Shown here: positions 17,446-24,617 of the stretch, piece by piece | How the letters are laid out: the number at the start of each line of letters is the position of its first letter | Numbering within the stretch: the stretch's first letter is position 1 | The notes under the pieces: model-generated | What the model was told of the DNA's origin: nothing | Database searches by the model: none | Seen by the model: only the letters and a program-made list of their open reading frames with translations | Translations under genes and position numbers: made by a program | DNA from: Planctomycetota bacterium | GTDB taxonomy: Bacteria; Planctomycetota; UBA1135; JACQFD01 | NCBI GenBank assembly: GCA_016792805.1 | Contig: JAEUHX010000021.1 | Span: forward strand, 39,968 to 103,967 | Length of the DNA: 64,000 bases | Direction of reading: 5' to 3'

Positions 17446-18039
17446 TCACTTCGCTCCCGGGACCGCTCGCGGCGGCCCCAATCCGAGGAGCCGCGCCGCT
17501 TCGGCGACGGCCCGCTCAAGCTGATCGTTGACCACCACAAATTGATAGCGCGCCGCCTGCTTGATCTCCTCGCGAGCGCGCCGCAGGCGCCGCTCGACGT
17601 CGGAGCTTCCTTCCGTGGCGCGCGCACGCAGGCGCGCCTCGAGCGCCTCGAAGCTCGGCACAGCGATGAAAAGGCTCGAGTGCTCGATGCCCGTCTCGCG
17701 AATCTGGTCGGCGCCCTGTGTGTCGATCTCGAGGATCAGGACGGCGCCGCGGGCGAGAGGCTCCTCGACGGAGCGCCGCGGCGTGCCATACAAATTTCCG
17801 TGGACGCGCGCGTGCTCAAGAAACTCATTGGCGACGAGCCGGCGCTCGAATTCGTCTTTTGAGAGAAAATAATAATCGAATCCGTCGCGCTCGCCCGTGC
17901 GCGGCGCGCGCGTCGTGGCCGTCACAACATATTCGCAGCCGAAATCCCGCTCGAGCCGATCACAAATCGTGGTCTTTCCGCTGCCCGACGGCCCCGACAC
18001 CACGATCAATCGTCCTTTCTGTGGTGTCACGCCGGTCAC
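17446..18039 (-). CDS. gmk: Guanylate kinase
   Basis: This 197-residue enzyme converts GMP to GDP with ATP. The P-loop is GPSGSGKTTICDRLE (about 15-29). GMP-binding parts include TTRAPRTGERDGFDYYFLS and the lid/adenine regions near RLRARATEGSSDVERRL. It begins with GTG at 18039, overlapping the yicC stop (GTGA). The yicC-gmk-coa order is common, usually with rpoZ (omega) between gmk and coaBC. No rpoZ is present here. Confidence 0.95.
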   Translation of the reverse strand: MTGVTPQKGRLIVVSGPSGSGKTTICDRLERDFGCEYVVTATTRAPRTGERDGFDYYFLSKDEFERRLVANEFLEHARVHGNLYGTPRRSVEEPLARGAVLILEIDTQGADQIRETGIEHSSLFIAVPSFEALEARLRARATEGSSDVERRLRRAREEIKQAARYQFVVVNDQLERAVAEAARLLGLGPPRAVPGAK

Positions 18040-18968
18040 TCCAGATTGGCAACCTGCTCGCGAACGCGCTCGAGCTCCGCCTTCAGCGCGATGACATGCT
18101 TCGAGATCTCGGCGTCGGCCGACTTGGACCCGGTCGTGTTCACTTCCCGCAGCATCTCCTGCGTAAGGAATTCGAATCGCCGACCCACCGGCTCGCCGCG
18201 GCCAAGCAGCACGTCGGCCTCATCGAGGTGGACGCGCAGGCGAGCGAGCTCTTCGGTGACATCGGTGCGGTCAGCGAGGAGCGCAATCTCGCGCGCGAGG
18301 TCTTCGTCGCGCACCCTCGTCTCGGCGCCGCCGAGAAGCTCCGCGAGGCGCTTGCGCAGGCGCGCGTGGTGCTCCTTCACGACGGCCGGCGTGCGCGCTG
18401 CGATCGCCGCCGACATCTGTCGCATCTCGGAAATGTGCTTTCGAAGCTCGGCGGCGAGGGCCGCGCCCTCACGCGCTCTCGAAACCACTAATTCATCGAC
18501 GGCGGCGCCGACGGCTCCCAGCACCGACTCGCGCACCGAATCATCGAGCGCGCCGCCGGCGCGGCCATTGGTAAACACGCCCGGGGCCGCAAGCACGTCG
18601 GAGAGGCTCACATCCGCGCGCACGCGAAGATCCTTGGCGAGCTTGCGCAGCGCGGCGGCCACCGCCTTCGCGTGCGCCGCATCCACGATTGTCTCCGCTG
18701 TCTCCTGCTTGCGCCGAAGCTGGATTTGTACGGTCACAGATCCGCGCTGGAGCTTCGATCGCAGGAGCGTCTCGATGTCCGGCTCGAGCGCAGCGAGATC
18801 GCTCGGGCAGCGGAGCTGGAGCGATAAGTAACGATGGTTGACGGAACGTGCTTCCACCTCGAGCGCGAGCCCGCGATGCTCGGCGCGGGCGGAGCCATAG
18901 CCCGTCATCGAGCGCGGGGCATCGCTCGTTCGTTTCGCGGGCTCCGGGCGGCGCGCTTTGGGGCTCAA
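18036..18968 (-). CDS. yicC: YicC-family protein (putative endoribonuclease)
   Basis: This 310-residue protein matches YicC from MTGYGSARAEHRGLALEVEARSVNHRYL onward (starting near residue 21), and ends with the conserved block RRFEFLTQEMLREVNTTGSK. YicC proteins are reported RNases acting in RNA turnover. An N-terminal extension of about 20 Pro/Arg-rich residues precedes the family start; MTGYG at residue 21 is a plausible alternative start. It is coupled to gmk by a GTGA overlap. Confidence 0.92.
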   Translation of the reverse strand: MSPKARRPEPAKRTSDAPRSMTGYGSARAEHRGLALEVEARSVNHRYLSLQLRCPSDLAALEPDIETLLRSKLQRGSVTVQIQLRRKQETAETIVDAAHAKAVAAALRKLAKDLRVRADVSLSDVLAAPGVFTNGRAGGALDDSVRESVLGAVGAAVDELVVSRAREGAALAAELRKHISEMRQMSAAIAARTPAVVKEHHARLRKRLAELLGGAETRVRDEDLAREIALLADRTDVTEELARLRVHLDEADVLLGRGEPVGRRFEFLTQEMLREVNTTGSKSADAEISKHVIALKAELERVREQVANLE

Positions 18969-18999
18969 GCGATCGGCGCGGAGGAGGCGCTTCGAGAAG

Positions 19000-19329
19000 T
19001 TACTTCCCGGGGCTCGGCACGTTCGGTGCCTGAGCGCCGCCCGGGATTTCGGGCGCCGTCACGGCCGGCTTCTCTTTGAGACTGCCGAACCCAGCCGAGC
19101 CCTGGCCGGCCACGAGGTGGTGACCAACCGCCGTGAGAATCCAAACGGCGGCCAGCGCCCAGGTGACTTTGTTGGCACCGCTCGCCTTGTGGCCGAACGT
19201 CTCGCCGCCCATGCCACCGAAGGCCTCGCTCAGGCCGCCCCCCTTCGACTCCTGGATCAAAATGATCCCAATGAGCAGAAGGCTCGAAAGAGCGAAGAGG
19301 CCCGTGAGAATGAACAGAAGGATCGACAT
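19000..19329 (-). CDS. secG: Preprotein translocase subunit SecG
   Basis: This 109-residue protein has two transmembrane helices (SILLFILTGLFALSSLLLIG and VTWALAAVWILTAVG) joined by the SecG loop LIQESKGGGLSEAFGG. A Pro/Gly/Ala-rich C-terminal tail of about 35 residues follows. It is part of the SecYEG channel. It lies between tpiA and yicC on the minus strand, and tpiA-secG adjacency is common. Confidence 0.93.
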   Translation of the reverse strand: MSILLFILTGLFALSSLLLIGIILIQESKGGGLSEAFGGMGGETFGHKASGANKVTWALAAVWILTAVGHHLVAGQGSAGFGSLKEKPAVTAPEIPGGAQAPNVPSPGK

Positions 19330-19380
19330 GGAGGTTCGGTACGTACGAAGTCGGGAATGCTCAACCGTGGCGCGGTCGGG

Positions 19381-20142
19381 CTATCGCTGGGCAGCCTCGA
19401 GAATAGGCACGAACTTGCTCGCGTCGAGGCTCGCGCCGCCGACGAGGGCGCCATCGACGCCCGGCACGGCTAGGAGCGATGCGGCATTGTCGGGGGTGAC
19501 GCTGCCGCCATAGAGGATGCGCATGGAGTCGGCGGTGGCTCGGCCGTGGGACGCCGCCAACGCGTTCCGGAGGATCGAATGGACCTCGCCGGCTTGTTCC
19601 GGCGTGGCGTTGACACCCGTGCCGATCGCCCAAACCGGTTCGTAGGCGAGGGTTACGGACGCAAGCTGGGCGGCCGCGACCGGCGCGAGCCCTTCGCGAA
19701 GCTGGCGCAGAACGACGTCGGAGGTCTGGCCGGCCTTGCGCTCGTCGAGCGTCTCGCCCACGCAGAGGATCGGGTGGAGGCCGATGCCGAGCGCCGTGGC
19801 CATCTTCTTGGCAATGATCACATCGGTCTCGCCGAAAACGTGGCGCCGCTCGCTATGGCCGAGGAGAACGCGGCGCGCACCGAGATCGAGGATCATGGTG
19901 GCGCTCACGTCGCCGGTGAACGCCCCTTTGAGCTCGTGGGAGCAGTTCTGCGCGCCGACGGAGATGCAGCTCCCGGCGCAAGCGTTGACCGCCAGCTCGA
20001 GGTACGGGAACGGCGGGAAGACGGCGACGTCGAAGCCGGGATCGTGGGGCAGCTTGGCGCGAAGCGCCGAGATCAGCCCCGCCGCACCTGCGCGGTCGAG
20101 GTTCATCTTCCAGTTGCCGGCGATAAAGCGACGTCGGGACAT
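19381..20142 (-). CDS. tpiA: Triosephosphate isomerase
   Basis: This 253-residue TIM-barrel enzyme interconverts dihydroxyacetone phosphate and glyceraldehyde 3-phosphate. Catalytic residues are visible in NWKMN (Lys), LLGHSERR (His) and AYEPVWAIGTG (Glu). The phosphate-binding ILYGGSV and GALVGGASL are intact. ATG at 20142 gives MSRRRFIAGNWKMN, the expected N-terminus; upstream in-frame sequence is not family-like. Confidence 0.96.
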   Translation of the reverse strand: MSRRRFIAGNWKMNLDRAGAAGLISALRAKLPHDPGFDVAVFPPFPYLELAVNACAGSCISVGAQNCSHELKGAFTGDVSATMILDLGARRVLLGHSERRHVFGETDVIIAKKMATALGIGLHPILCVGETLDERKAGQTSDVVLRQLREGLAPVAAAQLASVTLAYEPVWAIGTGVNATPEQAGEVHSILRNALAASHGRATADSMRILYGGSVTPDNAASLLAVPGVDGALVGGASLDASKFVPILEAAQR

Positions 20143-20354
20143 TGGGGTCCGGGTCTCGATTTGGGCCGGAGAGTGTAGGGAGAAGGGGCGCAGCCTGCGA
20201 GCCCCGGAGGTGGGAGGCGGGTTCAGGCCCCGTCGGGCAGGTCGGCGCCCGTGAACCATCGGCCCGCGGCTACGCGTACTCTCCAGAGCCTGGGGCCCGC
20301 CGACGCCGGCTTGGCAGAATTTGGAACCGGTCGTTCTCCACCTCTCAATCCGCC

Positions 20355-20744
20355 ATGCATACAGATACCAGCAAGTATAACAATGCTCAGTCGCCGCAAG
20401 AGCGGGCGATCTGCCGCCTCCTGGCAGAAGAGATCGACCGCGGCTTGCCGGAGGCGGAGAACAAGATCTGGCATGCGCATCCCGTCTGGTTTCTCGACGG
20501 CAACCCCGTCGTCGGCTACAGCAAGCTCAAGACTTGCATCCGGCTGCTGTTCTGGAGCGGCCAATCGTTTGACGAGGAAGGGCTCACAAAAGAGGGCACC
20601 TTTAAGGCCGCGGAGGCGCGATTTGTGGCAGCGGAGGAGGTCGACGTGAAGAGCCTGCGCCGCTGGCTCAAGAAAGCCCGGGAGATCCAGTGGGATTACA
20701 AGAACATCGTGAAGCGCAAAGGCAAGCTCATCCGGCTCAAGTAA
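20355..20744 (+). CDS. DUF1801 (YdhG-like) domain protein
   Basis: This 129-residue cytosolic protein has the DUF1801 pattern: NKIWHAHPVWFLDGNPVVGY, then TCIRLLFWSGQSFDEEGL and RRWLKKAREIQWDYKNIVKRKGK. The function of the family is not established. ATG at 20355 fits the family length; the frame opens upstream into the divergent tpiA leader. It converges with the VOC gene, with a hairpin between them at 20774-20809. Confidence 0.78.
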   Translation: MHTDTSKYNNAQSPQERAICRLLAEEIDRGLPEAENKIWHAHPVWFLDGNPVVGYSKLKTCIRLLFWSGQSFDEEGLTKEGTFKAAEARFVAAEEVDVKSLRRWLKKAREIQWDYKNIVKRKGKLIRLK

Positions 20745-20773
20745 CATTCTCCTCGTCGAGACGCGCGAGGGTG

Positions 20774-20809
20774 GGCGGCTCCGCCGGAAATTCTGGGGGC
20801 GGAGCCGCC
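20774..20809. terminator. Perfect 12-bp hairpin between convergent genes
   Basis: GGCGGCTCCGCC and its exact complement GGCGGAGCCGCC are separated by a 12-nt loop. The site lies between the ends of the DUF1801 gene and the VOC gene. There is no clear T-run, so termination is inferred from position and stability. Confidence 0.55.
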
Positions 20810-20838
20810 ATTCTCATGATGGGAGACGGCGAGCCGAA

Positions 20839-21414
20839 TCAGCGGGCGTCGTAGGCCTGCTGCAGCTTCGCGAGGTCAATTTTCTCCATCTGCATCATCG
20901 CCTCGCTGACCCGCTTCACTTTGGCGGGGTCTTTGTCGGCCATCATTGCGAGAAGCTTGCGCGGTGCGATCTGCCACGAAACTCCAAACTTATCTTTGGT
21001 CCAGCCGCATTGACCCTTGCCATCGACAGAGAGCTTCTTCCAATACTCGTCGATCTCCTGCTGAGTCTCGCATTGCACAAGTAACGACATCGAATCATTG
21101 AATCGAGTCGCCGGATTCCCATTGATCGCGAGGAACTCCTGGCCGGCGATTCGGAATGTCGCCGAAATGAGGCTTCCTTTCGGACCCATGCCGCCTTCGG
21201 GCCAGCGCGACTCGGCGAGGATCTTGCCGTCCGCGAAGACCGAGACGTAGAAACGCACGGCCTCTTCGGCCTCGTTCGGGAACCAGAGTGCAGTAGTAAT
21301 CTTCGACATGGCGGCAGTCGTCTGCGGCGCGGCGGGCGATGGAGTGGAATTCGGATTCTGGGAAAGGAAGCTGCCGAGCAGGGTGCTGGCGGCCAGCAGG
21401 AGCAAAGTACGCAT
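20839..21414 (-). CDS. VOC/PhnB-like protein with a possible signal peptide
   Basis: The domain from MSKITTALWFPNEAEEAVRF to KFGVSWQIAPRKLLAMM is a PhnB/3-demethylubiquinone-methyltransferase-like glyoxalase fold (VOC), including GQEFLAINGN and the WPEGGMGPKG strand. The family is normally cytosolic. Here the frame includes MRTLLLLAASTLLGSFLSQ, a credible signal peptide or anchor with a Pro/Thr-rich spacer, giving 191 residues from ATG 21414. A cytosolic start at 21309 (MSKITT) remains possible. It is downstream of an ECF42-type sigma gene. Confidence 0.75.
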   Translation of the reverse strand: MRTLLLLAASTLLGSFLSQNPNSTPSPAAPQTTAAMSKITTALWFPNEAEEAVRFYVSVFADGKILAESRWPEGGMGPKGSLISATFRIAGQEFLAINGNPATRFNDSMSLLVQCETQQEIDEYWKKLSVDGKGQCGWTKDKFGVSWQIAPRKLLAMMADKDPAKVKRVSEAMMQMEKIDLAKLQQAYDAR

Positions 21415-21518
21415 TTGTGGAATCTTCGTCGTTTTGTTCGGCGGCCACCATGGCTGCCGGCATCGAAAAGTCGGAGCGCCGATCGGCCGCTCGACACGGA
21501 GCCCATGGAGCCCCTCGC

Positions 21519-22754
21519 TCAGGTGAGTCGCGACGCCTTGGCGAGCAGCCAAGCCCGCTCGGCGAGATTCTCCGCGCGGTCGGCTGCGGCGAGGAAATGG
21601 CGGCGCGCGGCCGCTCGATCGCCGAGCATCTCGCAGAAGTGCGCGCGCATCGCGTCGAGGCGGTGTCCACGGGCAAGGCCGGGTTCACGCTCGAGCCCTT
21701 CCAATAAATCCAGCGCAGCGGCCGGACCATGCACCATGGCGACTGCGACAGCGCGGTTCTGCGCCACGACGGGGCTATTGTGGATCCTTTGCAATAAATC
21801 GTAGAGTGCAAGAATCTGGCGCCAGTCCGTGGATGCAACATCCGGCGCCTCATCGTGCAGCGCTGCGATCGCCGCCTGGACCTGGAAGCTTCCGATGGCG
21901 CCGCGGCGGAGCGTGCGCGCGAGAATCTCCTGGCCCTCCGCGATGAGGGCGCGATCCCAGCGAGAGCGATCTTGCTCTTGGAGCGGAATCAGCTCCCCCG
22001 CCGGACCCATTCGAGCCGGCCGCCGCGCGTCGGTCAGAAGGAGCAGCGCAAGCAGGCCCGCGGCTTCGGAGTGATCGGGAGCTTGTGTGTGAATATTTCT
22101 CGCGAGCCGGATAGCTTCATTACAGAAATCGAAGCCGACGAGGCTCTCGCCCTCGCTGCGGACATATCCTTCGTTGAAGATCAAGTAAATCACCTGCAGC
22201 ACAGCGCCGAGACGGCGCGCGCGCTCCTCGCCGTCGGCCGGCGGGAAGCCGCCGCCAGCGGCGGCGATCGACGCCTTGGCGCGGCTGATGCGCTGCGCCA
22301 TGGTCGCCTCGGGAACGAGGAACGCCTTCGCGATCGCTGCCGTCGTGAGTCCGCCGACGGCGCGCAGCACGAGGGCCACAGCCGATATGTCGGTCAGCGC
22401 CGGATGACAGCACAAAAAGAGCATCTGTAGCGTCTCATCGACGGGCGATTCGGGCAGCTCCGGCGGCGGGGCGGCCGTCGCGGCCTCGGCGGCTGCTGCA
22501 GCCTCGCGGGCGGCGCGCGCGCGCTCGGCATCGCGAAGGTCGGCGAGCCGCCGGCAAGCCACTGCAAACAGCCAACCGCCCGGGTTGTCGGGCATTCCCC
22601 GCTCGGGCCAAACAACAGAAGCAGCGAGGAGCGCCTCCTGAACGGCGTCCTCTGCGGCACCGAAATCGGGAACTCTGCGCACCATGGCGCCGAGCACGCG
22701 CGGCGCCAGCTCGCGCAGGCGCTCCGCCAACAGCTCGTCGGGCGTCCCCGACAA
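21519..22754 (-). CDS. ECF sigma factor with C-terminal DUF6596/TPR-like extension (ECF42 type)
   Basis: This 411-residue protein has region 2 (GAAEDAVQEALLAASVVWPE, NPGGWLFAVACRRLADLRD), region 4 (GLTTAAIAKAFLVPEATMAQ, RISRAKASI), then a long extension starting VLQVIYLIFNEGYVRSEGE and ending in helical repeats. This is the layout of ECF42 sigma factors, which lack an anti-sigma gene and are found beside YCII/DGPF proteins. The next upstream gene (3 bp away) is such a protein, and the pair is clearly an operon. ECF42 activity is thought to depend on the extension. Confidence 0.9.
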   Translation of the reverse strand: MSGTPDELLAERLRELAPRVLGAMVRRVPDFGAAEDAVQEALLAASVVWPERGMPDNPGGWLFAVACRRLADLRDAERARAAREAAAAAEAATAAPPPELPESPVDETLQMLFLCCHPALTDISAVALVLRAVGGLTTAAIAKAFLVPEATMAQRISRAKASIAAAGGGFPPADGEERARRLGAVLQVIYLIFNEGYVRSEGESLVGFDFCNEAIRLARNIHTQAPDHSEAAGLLALLLLTDARRPARMGPAGELIPLQEQDRSRWDRALIAEGQEILARTLRRGAIGSFQVQAAIAALHDEAPDVASTDWRQILALYDLLQRIHNSPVVAQNRAVAVAMVHGPAAALDLLEGLEREPGLARGHRLDAMRAHFCEMLGDRAAARRHFLAAADRAENLAERAWLLAKASRLT

Positions 22755-22757
22755 AAG

Positions 22758-23147
22758 TTACACCTCGGGCGCCTGTCCCACCGCGCGGAGCTCGATGGGA
22801 ATTTGTAAGGGACGACCGCCTGGGCCCGGCGCCGTCGAAGCCTTCGCGGCGATCGCAACCGCGCGCGCCTCCGATGGAACCTCAACAATCCAAAATCCCG
22901 CGAGGAACTCCTTGGTCTCAGCGAACGGCCCGTCAGTAACCATGGGAGCATCGGCCCGCGCAGCGCGCACAATTTTGGCCTTCATCGGGACGTCGAGCCC
23001 CTCAGCGGCCACGAGCTCGCCGGTCGCCGTGAGCTCCCGAGTCAGCGCGATCATGAACTCGATGTGAGCCTTGAACTCGTCCGGCGTCCACCCAGCGAGC
23101 GATTCGAAATCGCTCCGCGTGCACGACATCATCAGCATGTACTTCAT
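22758..23147 (-). CDS. YCII/DGPF-domain protein
   Basis: This 129-residue ferredoxin-like fold protein has the DGPF signature in VTDGPFAETKEFLAGFWIVE and the N-terminal MKYMLMMSCTRSDFES. Family proteins are associated with ECF42-type sigma factors and are presumed targets or partners; no enzymatic role is proven. It lies 3 bp upstream of the sigma gene and is probably the first gene of the operon. Confidence 0.85.
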   Translation of the reverse strand: MKYMLMMSCTRSDFESLAGWTPDEFKAHIEFMIALTRELTATGELVAAEGLDVPMKAKIVRAARADAPMVTDGPFAETKEFLAGFWIVEVPSEARAVAIAAKASTAPGPGGRPLQIPIELRAVGQAPEV

Positions 23148-23280
23148 GGTGTGTAGGCGCGCCCGAGATTGGGCGACTGGGTGTGAGTCGGAGCAGGGTC
23201 GCCCGTCTCGACATCGAGCGCTAGCCGTTCTGCACCCTCCCCTCGACCGCAGTCTCAGCGTCCGTAGAGGAAGCTCCGCG

Positions 23281-24519
23281 CTATTCAGGCAGGAACATAT
23301 CCCTCAACAGAACCTCCGAGAGGTCGATGGCTCGAGAGATGTCATCGGGGGTGGCCGTCACACGCACTTTCACGACGGAGTCGCCCGGCGCCGGCTTGAG
23401 GAGGTAGCACTGCTCGAGGCGCGTGCCGCGATCCATGATTCCGCGCAACGCAAGGCACTCGAGCCCGCCGGCCTGGAAGCGCACATATTCCACACCCGGC
23501 TGCGCCATCGCCTCGGCGCGAATGGCCTCGAGAAGGTCGGCGTCGGTGCGGCCATCGCGCCGAAGGCGCGCCATGTTGATTTGTATCTTGCCGCCGGCGT
23601 CATAGACGAGTGTCCTGCGCCCGTCGTCCATCACGTGCCAGCCGAACGGCACCACAAATGTCGCCACGATGGCGCCAGCGCCGACGCGAAGACACTTTTG
23701 CTCCGGAAATGTGGCAAGCACGCGCGGCGTGAGCCCCGCGCCCGCGTCGCGCATCCGCACATTCATCGGATGCTCGGGGTCGAGGGTGCCGGCATCGTCG
23801 GCGATCGCGAGCGCCGAGGCGTCGGCAGGAGGAGCCTCCTGCGGAGCGGGCGCGGGCGCGGGCTGCGGAGCCGCGGTCTTGGGTGCCGCCGCGGAAGCGG
23901 GCGCAGGCCTGCTGGCGCTGGGTTTCTCGGGCTCCTTCTCCGCAACCGGCTCCTCCTCGATCTCCGGAATCGGAAACTTCGTCGGAGGAAGCTCTTTTCC
24001 TTCCGGCGCGAGCGCTGCCTTCGCGCCGCGCGGCCGCGCAAGGCGGAACGAATGCAACATCACAGAAAACGCCGCGGCAACCTCACCAAACGCCACCTGC
24101 GGCGCGAGGACGCTCACGGTCACAATTCGTCCGCCGTCCTCGAGCATGGCAAGGCGCATCCCCATGGCGATCTCCGTCTGATTCTGCTCCGCGAAGCAGC
24201 CGACGGCGGGATGAGGCCCAATATCGTCGCGCTCGATCTCCGGCTCACCGAAACCCTGCTCGCGCACGACCCACGAGAGCCACTCGCTCACCGTGCCATC
24301 GTCGAAGGCCGGCCTTGCGGCCACGGCGAACACGAGAGGGAGATCTGTAGGTGTACAGATCGTGAGCGGGAGGTAGGCCGTCGGATTTGTAAAATCCGTA
24401 TCCTCGGCGGGCAGCTCCTTGAGCACCCATCCTTCGGGATGGAGAAAGGTGAACTCGAGGTCGGCGATGCGCGCGCGCACCTGCGCCTGAACGAAACCGG
24501 TCGGAATTTTGGGGTTCAT
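23281..24519 (-). CDS. Two-domain protein of unknown family
   Basis: This is a 412-residue protein with no recognised family. Two similar-looking alpha/beta domains of about 150 residues are linked by a Pro/Ala/Glu-rich segment (KFPIPEIEEEPVAEKEPEKP, then PAPAPAPQE) at about 185-235. The N-terminal domain begins TFLHPEGWVLKELPAEDTDF; the C-terminal domain has VATFVVPFGWHVMDDGRRTL. The shared motif of a strand with P-x-GW suggests a duplicated domain. ATG at 24519 is used because the two upstream in-frame ATGs fall inside a terminator hairpin. Confidence 0.65.
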   Translation of the reverse strand: MNPKIPTGFVQAQVRARIADLEFTFLHPEGWVLKELPAEDTDFTNPTAYLPLTICTPTDLPLVFAVAARPAFDDGTVSEWLSWVVREQGFGEPEIERDDIGPHPAVGCFAEQNQTEIAMGMRLAMLEDGGRIVTVSVLAPQVAFGEVAAAFSVMLHSFRLARPRGAKAALAPEGKELPPTKFPIPEIEEEPVAEKEPEKPSASRPAPASAAAPKTAAPQPAPAPAPQEAPPADASALAIADDAGTLDPEHPMNVRMRDAGAGLTPRVLATFPEQKCLRVGAGAIVATFVVPFGWHVMDDGRRTLVYDAGGKIQINMARLRRDGRTDADLLEAIRAEAMAQPGVEYVRFQAGGLECLALRGIMDRGTRLEQCYLLKPAPGDSVVKVRVTATPDDISRAIDLSEVLLRDMFLPE

Positions 24520-24548
24520 AAAAGAAGCGCGGCACATGGCCGCGCTTC
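24520..24548 (-). terminator. Intrinsic terminator of the HEAT-repeat lipoprotein gene
   Basis: Read on the minus strand, a perfect 10-bp stem GAAGCGCGGC/GCCGCGCTTC with a 5-nt loop is followed by TTTT. It lies about 70 bp after the HEAT gene stop and directly before the ATG of the next gene. Confidence 0.8.
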
Positions 24549-24556
24549 CCATTGCG

Positions 24557-24593
24557 GCGGCCGGTCGGGAGCGTTCCTCCCGAAATCGGCCGC
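24557..24593 (-). other. Second hairpin after the HEAT-repeat gene
   Basis: GCGGCCG pairs with CGGCCGC, with an inner CGGGA/TCCCG stem. It sits between the HEAT gene stop and the terminator and may stabilise the 3' end of the transcript. Confidence 0.5.
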
Positions 24594-24617
24594 ACGGTGT
24601 TGGAGGGAGCTGAACGC

